NCBI GenBank assembly: GCA_963826795.1
Contig: CAWGYT010000004.1
Span: 62,001 to 126,000, forward strand
Direction: 5' to 3'
Origin: CAWGYT01 sp963826795
GTDB taxonomy: Bacteria; Planctomycetota; Planctomycetia; Pirellulales; Pirellulaceae
Length of the DNA: 64,000 nt
Shown: positions 9,510 through 18,938 of the stretch, piece by piece
How positions within the stretch are numbered: the first letter of the stretch is position 1
Layout of the letters: every line of letters begins with the position of its first letter
Made by a program: the position numbers and the translations under genes
Notes under the pieces: generated by a model
The model's database searches: none
Told to the model about the DNA's origin: nothing
Seen by the model: the letters and a program-made list of their open reading frames with translations, nothing else

Positions 9510-10868
9510 CTGAACATCGACGATCCACCGGCTACCAACGACCACGACCTCCCGCACGAGTTTGGATTTCGCCGCGCGGCGGCAAAGGTGCGGGAATTTC
9601 CCCAAAAGCCCGGCGTCTACCTCCTGAAGGATTCCGCCGGACGGGTCATCTACGTCGGGAAGGCGACCAATCTGCGTTCGCGGGCTGGCAGCTACTTTCT
9701 GAAGCAAGCGACCGAAGAGCCGCGGACGGCTTATTGGGTCCGCGAGATCTGCGATGCCGACTACATCGAATGTGACAGCGAGGTCGATGCGCTGCTGGTC
9801 GAATCGCGACTGATCAAGGACACCCAGCCCAAACACAACAAGGAACTGAAAGACGACAAAACGTTTCCCTACTTGATGATCACGACGCGCGAAGATTTTC
9901 CACGCGTCGAGGTAACGCGTGAACCCAAGCAAAAAGGCGTCAAACTATACGGACCGTTCACCAGTGTCGGGGCGTTGCGCGGTGCGGTTCAAGTCCTGCA
10001 GCGGATCTTCAAGTTTCGCACCTGCGCACTGGACATCGACGAAAACGATCCGCGCTGGCGTTGGTTTCGCCCTTGCCTGCTGGCCAGCATCAACCAATGC
10101 ACCGCTCCCTGCAACTTCCGAATCGGCAAGGAAGAATACCGTCAGGACATCAAACGCCTGCAACTGTTCTTGGAAGGCAAGAAATCCAAATTGCTGAAAC
10201 AGATGCGGGAAGAAATGCAGGCGGCTGCCAAAGAGCTGCGATTCGAAAAGGCCGCGAAGCTACGCGACGAAATCCGGATGCTCGAGACCTTGGACGAGCG
10301 CGGTGAGCTCGACACGCACGCGCAGCCCGAGGTCTTTTATATCGATCCCAAAAAGGGTCTCGCGGGACTCCGCAAGGTCCTGCACTTGGACCAAATGCCC
10401 CGCACGATCGAGGGTGTGGACATTGCACATCTGGGTGGCACGGAGACCGTCGCCAGCCTGGTTCAGTTCATCGACGGATTACCCTTCAAGCCCGGATATC
10501 GCCGCTACCGAATTCGCGGAGTCACCGGAATCGACGACTTCCGCAGCATTCACGAGGTTGTCGCCCGTCGCTATCAACGACTGTACGACGAAGGTGAAAT
10601 GTTTCCGGACATTTTGCTGATCGACGGCGGCAAGGGACAACTGAACGCGGCCCTGGCGGCGTTCCTGGAACGCCAAATCCAGCCGCCGATTCTGCTATCC
10701 CTGGCCAAACGCGAGGAAGAGATCTTTCGGCCGGGCGAGCAAGAACCGCTACGTCTGAGCCGGCACGCCTACGCGCTGCGCCTGCTGCAATACGTTCGCG
10801 ACGAAGCCCACCGGTTCGCCCAACACTACCACCACCTGCTCCGCCGCAAACGCACCCTCGGCGAGTGA
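9510..10868 (+). CDS. uvrC: UvrC-family excinuclease subunit lacking the C-terminal HhH domain
   Basis: Incision subunit of UvrABC nucleotide-excision repair. The GIY-YIG domain opens with PGVYLLKDSAGRVIYVGKA. The UvrB-interacting UVR helix pair is KELRFEKAAKLRDEIRMLET. The RNase-H-like nuclease domain retains VDIAHLGGTETVASLVQF, LLIDGGKGQLNAAL, LSLAKREEEIF and VRDEAHRFAQHYHH. The protein stops at LLRRKRTLGE, where ordinary UvrC continues into a tandem helix-hairpin-helix domain, so it is about 450 aa rather than about 600. The frame is open back into the repeat (TTG at 9381). Homology suggests a start near the CTG at 9510 or the GTG at 9588. No ATG is available and the start is uncertain. 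Confidence 0.85.
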   Translation: MNIDDPPATNDHDLPHEFGFRRAAAKVREFPQKPGVYLLKDSAGRVIYVGKATNLRSRAGSYFLKQATEEPRTAYWVREICDADYIECDSEVDALLVESRLIKDTQPKHNKELKDDKTFPYLMITTREDFPRVEVTREPKQKGVKLYGPFTSVGALRGAVQVLQRIFKFRTCALDIDENDPRWRWFRPCLLASINQCTAPCNFRIGKEEYRQDIKRLQLFLEGKKSKLLKQMREEMQAAAKELRFEKAAKLRDEIRMLETLDERGELDTHAQPEVFYIDPKKGLAGLRKVLHLDQMPRTIEGVDIAHLGGTETVASLVQFIDGLPFKPGYRRYRIRGVTGIDDFRSIHEVVARRYQRLYDEGEMFPDILLIDGGKGQLNAALAAFLERQIQPPILLSLAKREEEIFRPGEQEPLRLSRHAYALRLLQYVRDEAHRFAQHYHHLLRRKRTLGE

Positions 10869-10879
10869 TGCGCCCTGGG

Positions 10880-11092
10880 GGTTGACCACAGAGGCACAGA
10901 GGGCACAGAGGGAAAGGGGCGAGAAGGGGCGAGAAGGGGCGGGAGAGGGCGGCGGGTGGTGCAATTTTGGGGTTTTGTGTGTCCCGCCATCGGCGGAACA
11001 CACAAAACCCCAAAATTGCACCACCATCCCCTGCGGAGCCCTGACCCTCTGTGCCTCTGTGGTCAACCCTCGCGACGGTCAACCCTCGCGAC
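10880..11092. repeat. Family A palindromic repeat, copy 2 (orientation R) with duplicated right end
   Basis: Core 10880-11068. The GGGCGAGAA-type arm is on the left and the CATCCCCTGCGGAGCCCTGACC arm on the right. The hairpin is built on GCAATTTTGGGGTTTTGTG and CACAAAACCCCAAAATTGC. The right end is duplicated as a 16-bp direct repeat (GGTCAACCCTCGCGAC at 11061 and 11077). The right arm lacks one GGCACAGAG unit compared with the left. Confidence 0.88.
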
Positions 11093-11167
11093 GCGCTTTG
11101 CCCTCTGGCCCGGGAGCGGCTAAACTGGGGCCTTGCCTGAAAGGACCATTCACAGCGGAGTTTCCTG

Positions 11168-12726
11168 ATGATGCGCAAGTTGCTTCTGTTGACGTTGACC
11201 CTGGCGGCGATGGGTGGATCGTTGGCGACGGCGGCCGACGATGACTTTCAGCCGATTTTCGACGGCAAGACGTTGGACGGCTGGGATGGAAATCCGAAAT
11301 TTTGGCGTGTCGAAGACGGCACGATCACGGGCCAGACGACCGCCGAAAATCCCACGCAGGGCAATACGTTCTTGATCTGCGCGGGGGCGACGTCGGCGAT
11401 TTCGTGCTGCGATTGAAATTTCGCATCGTGGGCGGCAATTCCGGCATTCAGTATCGAAGCAAGGAAGGCGATCAATGGGTGATCGGCGGCTATCAGGCCG
11501 ACATTGACGCCGCGGGGCAATTCGCGGGCATCTTGTACGAAGAGCGGGGTCGGGGCATCCTGGCGATGCGTGGCAAGAAGGTCGTGATCGACGAGGACGG
11601 CACGAAACACGACGTCGCAACCACGGCCGACGAACAAGCGATTCTCGCCTCCCTGAAGAAGGAAGGATGGAACGACTATACGATCGAGGCGGCCGGTAAC
11701 CATCTGGTGCAGACCATCAACGGCCACGTGACGGTCGACGTGACTGACAACCAAGCTTCAAAGCGGGCAATGTCGGGGTTACTCGCGCTGCAACTGCACG
11801 CCGGACCGCCGATGCTGGTCCAATTCAAGGACATTCATTTGAAGCGGCTGAACGCCGCGGACAACGCAGCCGGCGACCTACCCGCCAAGAAGGTCGTTTT
11901 CGTGGCCGGCCGACCGAGCCACGGCTATGGGGCGCACGAGCACAATGCGGGCTGCCTGCTGCTGGCGCATTATCTCAAACAGCACGCGCCCAACATCGAA
12001 ACCGAAGTGCACCTGAACGGCTGGCCTCAAGAGGGACTCAAGGCCTTCGAAGGGGCTGACACCGTGGTCGTCTATTGCGATGGCGGCGGCGGTCATCTGT
12101 TGATGCCGCACCTGGACGAGTTTGACGAGGTGATGCAGCGCGGCACCGGCTTGGTCTGCCTGCACTACGCGGTCGAAGTGCCCAAGGGGCCGGGCGGCGA
12201 GAAATTCTTGAATTGGCTGGGCGGCTATTTCGAAACGGACTGGTCGGTTAATCCGCATTGGACCGCCAAGTTCAGCAGTTTACCGAACCATCCGATTACC
12301 CATGGCGTGCGACCCTTTTTTGTCAACGACGAGTGGTACTATCACATGCGGTTTCGCAAAGGAATGGATCACGTCACTCCGATTCTTTCGGACCATCCGC
12401 CCGAGAGCACGATGAGCCGCCCGGACGGGCCTCACAGCGGCAATCCGGCCGTGCGTGCCGCCATCAAGCAAGGCGAAATCCAACACGTCGCGTGGGCCAC
12501 CGAACGGGCGGACGGCGGACGCGGCTTTGGGTTTACCGGCGGACACTTCCATTGGAACTGGGGCGATGACAACTTCCGTAAACTGGTGCTAAACGCGATC
12601 CTGTGGACAGCCAAGGCCGAGGTCCCCGCCAACGGCGTCGGCACCGAAACGCCGACCCGCGCGGAACTCGAGGCGAACCAGGATTTCCCCAAACCCGACG
12701 ATCAGGCCGCGTTAAAAAAAAAGTAA
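11168..12726 (+). CDS. Secreted DUF1080-ThuA domain protein, frameshifted (first half of a giant fusion)
   Basis: The start ATG 11168 has CGGAG upstream and a clear signal peptide (MMRKLLLLTLTLAAMG ... LATAA). The DUF1080 glucanase-like lectin domain starts FQPIFDGKTLDGWDGNPKFW. The frame shifts in a GGGGG run at 11383-11387; reading on gives LRGGDVGDFVLRLKFRI and GGNSGIQYRSKEG. A ThuA domain follows from about 11880 (VVFVAGRPSHGYGAHEHNAG, YYHMRFRKGMDHVTPIL, GGHFHWNWGDDNFRKLVLNA). The frame ends LKKK-stop in a run of nine A (12714-12722). One more A would continue into the next, overlapping frame. DUF1080 and ThuA are carbohydrate-related domains of the planctomycete/Verrucomicrobia secretome; the substrate is unknown. 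Confidence 0.8.
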
Positions 12727-15700
12727 CTAGACGCCGCGACCGCGCCGCGCAGGAAGTCAAGCCGGCGTTTGCCAGTCCCGTCGTGACCGTCGGCACTCCA
12801 CAGCACACCGTCCCGATCGACCTGCCGCTCGACGGCGCACGTTCGCTGTTCCTGGTGGTCGACGACGGCGGTGACGGTTACAGCTGCGACTGGGCGGATT
12901 GGATCGAGCCGCGGCTGATCGGACCCCAGGGCGAAAAGCCGCTGACGGATCTGAAATGGAAATCCGCCAGGGCCGATTGGGGGTCAGTTCGCGTGGGCCG
13001 CAACGCCAACGGTGGCCCCTTGCGCGTGGCCGGGCAGCCCCTTGAAGACGGCATCGGCGCCCATGCCCACTCGGTGATCGAATACGAATTGCCCGAGGGC
13101 TACACCCGGTTCACCGCGCGCGGCGGTCTCGACAACGGAGGCACCGATCAGGGCGGCCAGACCAGCGTTCGCTTCTTCGTCTACACGCAAAAACCTCCCG
13201 CCCGCTATTTGGCTAATTCAACCTCGGCGTCGGATCGAACACCCGAGACGGCCGTCGAGAATCTGGATGTCCACCCTCGGCTGGAAGCCACGCTGTTTGC
13301 CGCCGAGCCGATGTTGCTTAGTCCGTCGAATATCGATATCGATCATCGCGGCCGAGTCTGGGTCTGCGAGGTGATCAACTATCGCGGACACAACGGCGAA
13401 CGGCCGGAGGGCGACCGCATTTTGATCTTGGAGGATACCGACGGCGACGGGCAGGCCGATACGGAAAAGGTCTTCTACCAGGGACGCGATATCGATTCGC
13501 CCCACGGAGTCTGCGTCCTGGGCAAGCACGTGATCGTCTCCGCCGGGTCGCAGGTACTGTGCTTCACCGACGAAGACGGGGACGATCGACCGGATAAGAA
13601 AGAAGTCTGGTTCTCTGGGATTTCCGGAGTTCAACACGATCACGGCATCCACGCCTTTGTGTTCGGACCCGATGGCAAGCTGTATTTCAACTTCGGCAAT
13701 GAGGGAAAACAACTGAAAGACGCCCAGGGCCAGCCAATCACCGATCTGGCCGGAAATGTCGTGGCCGAGCATCGGCAGCCGTATCAGCAGGGCATGGTTT
13801 TTCGCTGCAATCCCGACCTGACCCAGCTGGAAACGCTGGGTTGGAATTTTCGCAATAACTGGATGGTCACGGTCGATTCGTTCGGCTCGATCTGGCAGTC
13901 GGACAACGACGACGACGGCAACCGCGGAGTGCGGATCAATTATGTGATGGAATTCGGCAACTATGGCTACCGTGACGAAATCACCGGCGCCGGTTGGAAT
14001 ACCGAGCGGATTGGGATGGCCGCGGAGATTCCGCTACGGCATTGGCATCTGAACGACCCCGGCGTCGTCCCCAACCTGCTGCAAACCGGCGGGGGCTCGC
14101 CCACGGGAATCACGGTCTACGAAGGCGATGCGTTATTGGAATCATTGCACGGCCAGCTGATCCACTGTGACGCCGGACCCAGCGTGACGCGCGCCTACGT
14201 GGTTCACGATCAGGGCGCCGGTTACGGAGCCGAGATCGTCAATCTGCTCGAGGGCAAACGAGATCCGTGGTTTCGTCCGTCCGACGTCAAAGTCGCCCCG
14301 GATGGCTCGCTGATCGTCGCCGATTGGTATGATCCGGGTGTCGGCGGGCATCGGATGGAAGACTTGATTCGAGGTCGCCTGTTCCGCATCACGCGTCCAG
14401 GCGGCGGCGACAAGTATGAGCAGCCGACGTTTGATTTCTCTTCGGCCGAGGGTGCGGTCGAGGCGCTGCGGAACCCGAACTACGCCGTACGCTACCTCGC
14501 CTGGCAGGCACTCCACGAAATGGGTCCAAACGCCGAAGCCGCGCTGCAGTCGCTGCGCGAAAGCGAGCAGCCGTTCCTCCGCGCCCGCGCGCTCTGGCTG
14601 CTGGGCAAGATCCCGGGCCGCGGCATGCACTACGTCGAGGTGGCCGCCGCGGACGCGGACCCTCGAATCCGCATGCTGGCCCTTCGGCTGGCTCGCCAGC
14701 TGGACGACGTCGACCAAGTCGAGATCGCCAGCCGCTTGGCCCACGATCCCTCGCCAGGCGTTCGGCGCGAGTGTGCCATCGCGCTCCGGCACAGCCCGGA
14801 TCCTCGAGCCGCAACCATTTGGGCGACCCTGGCCGCGCAGCACGACGGTCACGATCGGTGGTACCTCGAGGCCCTAGGAATCGCTGCCGATCGACAATGG
14901 GACTCGTTCCTGGCTACTTGGTTAACCCAAACGCCCGACGCAATCCAAACACCCGCCGGCCGAGACATCATCTGGCGCTCGCGCGCCGCCCAAACGCCCA
15001 AATTGCTGCAACGCATCCTCGCCAACCCCGGCGTCGCGGTCGATGAACTGCCGCGATATTTGCGAGCCTTGGATTTCCTGCAAGGCGAGACGCGCGACGA
15101 AGCCGTGACGGAACTGGCCTTCGATTTCCCGTGGCCAGATGACGAGCGGGGAGCACTCGTACGCAACGCCGTCCTGGCACGGTTGAATCCCGACCAGCTA
15201 CGGTCGAACCCGAAACGGCAGCGTCAAATCGGAGCGGCACTCGATGCAATGCGCGGGACACGTCAATTCATTGACCTTGTCCAGCGATTTCGGCTGCAAG
15301 ACCGGTACGACGAAATCGTCGCCCTCGCGATCGCCAAGCCCGATCAGGCGGAAGGGATCGAGGCGGTTCGGATGCTGCTCGCCCAAGGACAACGGCCTCG
15401 GCTGAAAGAAGCTCTGGAACAACGCCCCGCGGAAGACCAGCTGCGAATCGTCGAAGTGCTGGGCCGGTCGTCGGATAATCGAGCCGTCGACCTCCTGCGC
15501 GACGTGATGCTGGACGCGGATCGCGCCGCCGAGCTCCGCCGTGCCGCTGTGCACGGGTTGGCTCAAGTCCGCGCGGGTGCCGAGTACCTCGTGGCACGCG
15601 CCGAAAACGAAGGGGTCCCCGTCGATTTGACCCAAGCCGTCGCCGCCGATCTACATCAAGTCCCCTGGGACGACCTGCGGAACCGAGCGAACCTGTTGTT

Positions 15701-16181
15701 TCCACTGGCACCGGCGAAGGACAATCAACCCCTGCCGTCGATCCGCGACCTGGCCCGTGGCCAAGGCGAGACGGAGGCAGGAAGAAAAGTGTTCCTCGAA
15801 TCCGGCACCTGCGCCAAGTGTCACGTGGTCCGGGGAGAAGGCAAAGCCGTCGGCCCCGAGCTGTCCGAAATTGGCGACAAGCTGAGCCGCGAGGCGCTGT
15901 TCGAGTCGATCCTGTACCCGAGCGCCGGGATCAGCCATAGTTTTGAGACGTACACGGTCGAGCTGACGGACGGAAACGTCGTCTCGGGGATCCTGGTCAG
16001 TCAGACAGATGAGGCGATCGAGATCAAGAACAACGAAGGCGTCGTCCGCCGTTTCGCACCCAGCGACGTCGAACACCTGACCCGGCAGCCCGTCTCCCTG
16101 ATGCCCGCCGACCTGCACCAGGCCCTCACCGAACAAGACCTCGTCAACCTGGTCGAGTATCTCCGGACGCTCAAGAAGTGA
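12603..16181 (+). CDS. NPCBM - PVC-type membrane-bound dehydrogenase - HEAT - cytochrome c protein
   Basis: Large periplasmic-type protein. The useful sequence starts near 12711 (KKKVTRRRD). An NPCBM-like carbohydrate-binding domain follows (YSCDWADWIEPRLIG, DGIGAHAHSVIEYELP). Next is the PVC dehydrogenase beta-propeller domain (LEATLFAAEPMLLSPSNIDI, GRVWVCEVINYRGHN, EDTDGDGQADTEKVFYQG, DHGIHAFVFGPDGKLYFNFG). About 400 residues of HEAT-like helical repeats lead to a heme-binding end CAKCHVVRGEGKAVGPELSE with the CxxCH motif. Such proteins are abundant in Planctomycetes and are presumed to oxidise sugars or degradation products. The GTG at 12603 lies inside the ThuA frame. There is no signal peptide here, because it is supplied by the 11168 gene if the two are one fusion (about 1670 aa). 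Confidence 0.85.
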   Translation: MDSQGRGPRQRRRHRNADPRGTRGEPGFPQTRRSGRVKKKVTRRRDRAAQEVKPAFASPVVTVGTPQHTVPIDLPLDGARSLFLVVDDGGDGYSCDWADWIEPRLIGPQGEKPLTDLKWKSARADWGSVRVGRNANGGPLRVAGQPLEDGIGAHAHSVIEYELPEGYTRFTARGGLDNGGTDQGGQTSVRFFVYTQKPPARYLANSTSASDRTPETAVENLDVHPRLEATLFAAEPMLLSPSNIDIDHRGRVWVCEVINYRGHNGERPEGDRILILEDTDGDGQADTEKVFYQGRDIDSPHGVCVLGKHVIVSAGSQVLCFTDEDGDDRPDKKEVWFSGISGVQHDHGIHAFVFGPDGKLYFNFGNEGKQLKDAQGQPITDLAGNVVAEHRQPYQQGMVFRCNPDLTQLETLGWNFRNNWMVTVDSFGSIWQSDNDDDGNRGVRINYVMEFGNYGYRDEITGAGWNTERIGMAAEIPLRHWHLNDPGVVPNLLQTGGGSPTGITVYEGDALLESLHGQLIHCDAGPSVTRAYVVHDQGAGYGAEIVNLLEGKRDPWFRPSDVKVAPDGSLIVADWYDPGVGGHRMEDLIRGRLFRITRPGGGDKYEQPTFDFSSAEGAVEALRNPNYAVRYLAWQALHEMGPNAEAALQSLRESEQPFLRARALWLLGKIPGRGMHYVEVAAADADPRIRMLALRLARQLDDVDQVEIASRLAHDPSPGVRRECAIALRHSPDPRAATIWATLAAQHDGHDRWYLEALGIAADRQWDSFLATWLTQTPDAIQTPAGRDIIWRSRAAQTPKLLQRILANPGVAVDELPRYLRALDFLQGETRDEAVTELAFDFPWPDDERGALVRNAVLARLNPDQLRSNPKRQRQIGAALDAMRGTRQFIDLVQRFRLQDRYDEIVALAIAKPDQAEGIEAVRMLLAQGQRPRLKEALEQRPAEDQLRIVEVLGRSSDNRAVDLLRDVMLDADRAAELRRAAVHGLAQVRAGAEYLVARAENEGVPVDLTQAVAADLHQVPWDDLRNRANLLFPLAPAKDNQPLPSIRDLARGQGETEAGRKVFLESGTCAKCHVVRGEGKAVGPELSEIGDKLSREALFESILYPSAGISHSFETYTVELTDGNVVSGILVSQTDEAIEIKNNEGVVRRFAPSDVEHLTRQPVSLMPADLHQALTEQDLVNLVEYLRTLKK

Positions 16182-16186
16182 CTCTC

Positions 16187-16483
16187 GGTTGACCACCGCG
16201 TTGGTTGACCGCCGCGTTGGTTGACCACAGAGTCACAGAGGGCACAGAGGGAAGGGGGCGAGAAGGGGCGGGAAGGGGCGGGAGAGGGCGAGAAGGGGCG
16301 GGAGAGGGCGGCGGGTGGTGCGATTTTGGGGTTTTCTGTGTTCCGCCGATGGCGGACACAGAAAACCCCAAAATCGCACCACCATCCCCTGCGGAGCCCT
16401 GACCCTCTGTGCCCTCTGTGACTCTGTGGTCAACCAACGCGGCGGTCAACCAACGCGGCGGTCAACCAAGGCGGCGGTCAACC
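16187..16483. repeat. Family A palindromic repeat, copy 3 (orientation R) with mirrored 16-bp tandem expansions
   Basis: Core 16219-16435, with hairpin GCGATTTTGGGGTTTTCTGT / CAGAAAACCCCAAAATCGC. The left terminus GGTTGACC is repeated at 16187, 16203 and 16219, exactly 16 bp apart. The right terminus GGTCAACC is repeated at 16428, 16444, 16460 and 16476, also 16 bp apart. The left unit GGTTGACCGCCGCGTT is the exact reverse complement of the right unit AACGCGGCGGTCAACC, so the expansion extends the palindrome. The last unit supplies the stop codon of the methyltransferase at 16478. Confidence 0.92.
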
Positions 16484-17527
16484 AACGACCCGCCGCCCAA
16501 CCACGAACAACTCGTTGCCGCCCCGCAGCCATTCCTGCACCGTGCGCAGCGGGAAGTCGACGACGCTCAGACCCTTGATGATCGTGCGCCGTAGCGGCGT
16601 GTTGCTGCGTGTCACCATGTCGCCGCTGCGACCTCGCTTGCCTCGCAACCGTCGATAGCAGGACGAGACGACGCGGAGCCAGGCGTCGGTATAGCTGGGC
16701 GTCACCAGGTCGATCAGCTCGAAACCGGCCCGGTCAAGCAGACCGGTCATGCCACCGCATGAAAACAATTGCAAATGGACCGGTGAAAAGTTGGGCGAAA
16801 GCGAATGCGAGATGCGATGTTCCCAGCTGTCGGCATTGGGTGTGGCAATGAAGGCATACCCTCCGGGTCGCACGATCGAGGCGGCTTGCTTGAGATGAGC
16901 TGGGACATCGGTGACGTGTTCAATCACATGAAACGAAAGATAAGCGTCAAACAATTCGCCTTCGAACGAATGATCCTCAAACGAGCCGACGCGGACGTCG
17001 ATCCCGTATCGCTCCTGAATCAGCGCCGACATCGTCGCGGAATGCTCGACGCCCGTCACTTGGAAACCGAGTTGGGCGAGCCGCGCCAGGACTTCGCCAT
17101 TACCCGGTCCCACCTCGATCAATCTTCCGGACTTCAGGTAACGGGTCACCACTTCGATTCGCTTGCGCACGCGCCGTGCCTGAAGTTCCTCGAATAGCTG
17201 CGTCATGCAGAACGAATCGTCGCCGTAGAACTTCTGCTGCTCCTGTTCGAACGTTTCCGCCCGTTCGTGCTCCGTCTGCACCAAGCGAACATGATAGCGG
17301 CATCGTTGGCAGCGCGCGTAATCGCCGCCCTGCGTCCCGGGAATCGGATGCCACTGGCGACCGCCACAGGCCGGGCAAACCAATCCGGCAAGGGAGGCTT
17401 CGCTTGATCCGACGCCGGTGCTCCCCGTCCCGCTGGCGTCCTGGTTTTCAAACACGTTACTTCCCATCCCCGTCCCTTGATGCCGTGGCAATTGCCCCAC
17501 CGAAACCAACTCACGCCAGCGCGGCAT
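16478..17527 (-). CDS. Class I SAM-dependent methyltransferase with N-terminal zinc ribbon
   Basis: 349 aa. A zinc-ribbon-like segment (CPACGG about residues 52-57, CQRC about residues 74-77) precedes a Rossmann methyltransferase domain. Motif I is RLIEVGPGNGEVLARLAQLG. The acidic loop VTGVEHS and the post-motif HVIEHVTDVPAHLKQA and GGYAFIATPNADS follow. The combination is common for methyltransferases of surface-polysaccharide loci that modify sugars or lipid-linked glycans. The stop TGA is formed by GGTTGACC of the adjacent repeat. Its start overlaps the end of the glycosyltransferase (17511) by 17 bp, so the two are probably one transcript. Confidence 0.85.
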   Translation of the reverse strand: MPRWRELVSVGQLPRHQGTGMGSNVFENQDASGTGSTGVGSSEASLAGLVCPACGGRQWHPIPGTQGGDYARCQRCRYHVRLVQTEHERAETFEQEQQKFYGDDSFCMTQLFEELQARRVRKRIEVVTRYLKSGRLIEVGPGNGEVLARLAQLGFQVTGVEHSATMSALIQERYGIDVRVGSFEDHSFEGELFDAYLSFHVIEHVTDVPAHLKQAASIVRPGGYAFIATPNADSWEHRISHSLSPNFSPVHLQLFSCGGMTGLLDRAGFELIDLVTPSYTDAWLRVVSSCYRRLRGKRGRSGDMVTRSNTPLRRTIIKGLSVVDFPLRTVQEWLRGGNELFVVGRRVVG

Positions 17528-18728
17528 AGATCGCGGCGAGCATCTCGTTCAAGTATCGATCGATGTTGGCCCGCTCGCGGATAATTCGCAACGAGTGGTC
17601 ACCCATTTGCCGCAAACGTTCGGGCGATTGTAATGCCTGCCTGAGTCGATCGGCCAGAACTGCGGCGTCATTGGGGGGCACGTAGTAGCCGTTTTCGCCT
17701 TCGTCGATCAGGTCGACTTCGACCCCATCCCCCGTGCTGCAAATCACCGGCAGACCATGGGCCATGCCCTCGGAAATGGCCAGTCCGCCCGTGCCCGGCA
17801 GGACCAACAGATCGCCCAGCTGGAAATAGGCCGAGACGCCTTCGTAGACCGCGCCAGTAAAGATCACTTGCTCCGCCACACCCAGCTCCGCCGCCAAACG
17901 CTCCGCGTCCGCGCGCTGCGGTCCATCGCCCACGACCAACAATCGCGTGTTGGTGAGGTGACCGTCCAGCTGGGCAAAGGCCCGGATCAAGGTGTCGATC
18001 CCCTTGGTCTCGATGATCGACCCGACGAACAAGAGCACGCGTTGGCCGACCAATCCCAGACGCTGCCGAAGTGCCGGTACCTGATCGCGAGTCTCGGCCA
18101 TCTGCCGCTGCACCAGATCCGTATCCACCACGTTGATCAGGTTGTAGCAGCGCGCCGGCGGGTATCCGGAACGGAGAAAGTAATCAATCGAGGCCGAGGA
18201 ATAGCCCGCGAACGTCGCACTCCGGCGCTCAACCCATCGGGTCAGGCGACGGTACCACGCCGACATCCCTCGAAACTGGCGTCCTCGCACTGTCCCCAGG
18301 CTCCACCAGACTGTCGGGGTCCCCGTCAGCTTGCCATAGGCCCACGTGAACAAGTTATTGGGCAGCATCCCGCCCTGGATCAAGAGCACGTCAGGGCGAA
18401 ATCGCCAGAGGCGCCAAGGCAACGTCGGATTCCACATCAGCGTGACGTTCCGCCCGGTGCTGCTCATCTGTCGCTGCAACGTCGGCAGAATCTCGACGTC
18501 GATTCCCGCGCGATCCGGTGCGTTGGAAAACTTCGTTCCCGGCACGCCCCGGCCAACGAACAACCGGACCTGCAAGTCGGGATGTTCAGTCAAGCGGCGA
18601 AAGATCGGCACCCGAAAGCGGTAGCAGACCGCGTACACGATCGCGACCTTGACGGGCCGATCGGGAAACCCCGCTGGCCGAACCGCCGGATAACTCCCGC
18701 GCCGCGGATAACGCACGACCTCACTCAA
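17511..18728 (-). CDS. Glycosyltransferase family 4 (GT-B)
   Basis: 405-aa retaining-type glycosyltransferase. The N-terminal domain begins VKVAIVYAVCYRFRVPIFRR. The C-terminal donor domain has LLFVGSIIETKGIDTLIRAF, LLVVGDGPQRADAERLA, VIFTGAVYEGVSAYFQLGD and the nucleotide-sugar site LPGTGGLAISEGMAHGLPVI with the E-x7-E-like signature. It is a cytoplasmic or membrane-peripheral enzyme that adds a sugar to a lipid-linked intermediate. It follows the flippase on the same strand after family A copy 4. Donor and acceptor are not readable. Confidence 0.87.
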   Translation of the reverse strand: MSEVVRYPRRGSYPAVRPAGFPDRPVKVAIVYAVCYRFRVPIFRRLTEHPDLQVRLFVGRGVPGTKFSNAPDRAGIDVEILPTLQRQMSSTGRNVTLMWNPTLPWRLWRFRPDVLLIQGGMLPNNLFTWAYGKLTGTPTVWWSLGTVRGRQFRGMSAWYRRLTRWVERRSATFAGYSSASIDYFLRSGYPPARCYNLINVVDTDLVQRQMAETRDQVPALRQRLGLVGQRVLLFVGSIIETKGIDTLIRAFAQLDGHLTNTRLLVVGDGPQRADAERLAAELGVAEQVIFTGAVYEGVSAYFQLGDLLVLPGTGGLAISEGMAHGLPVICSTGDGVEVDLIDEGENGYYVPPNDAAVLADRLRQALQSPERLRQMGDHSLRIIRERANIDRYLNEMLAAIYAALA

Positions 18729-18750
18729 GCTTCGCCCTTTTCTTGCTGGG

Positions 18751-18937
18751 GGTTGACCACAGAGTCACAGAGGGCACAGAGGGTCAGGGCTCCGCAGGGG
18801 ATGGTGGTGCGATTTTGGGGTTTTATTTCTTCCGCCGCGGCGGAAGAAATAAAACCCCAAAATCGCACCACCCGCCGCCCTCTCCCGCCCCTTCTCGCCC
18901 CCTTCCCTCTGTGCCCTCTGTGACTCTGTGGTCAACC
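18751..18937. repeat. Family A palindromic repeat, copy 4 (orientation F)
   Basis: Hairpin arms GCGATTTTGGGGTTTTATTT and AAATAAAACCCCAAAATCGC, apex CTTCCGCCGCGGCGGAAG split around the loop. The terminal T/A variant GAGTCAC is matched by GTGACTC on the other end. It lies between the flippase stop and the glycosyltransferase start. Confidence 0.9.
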
Positions 18938-18938
18938 C

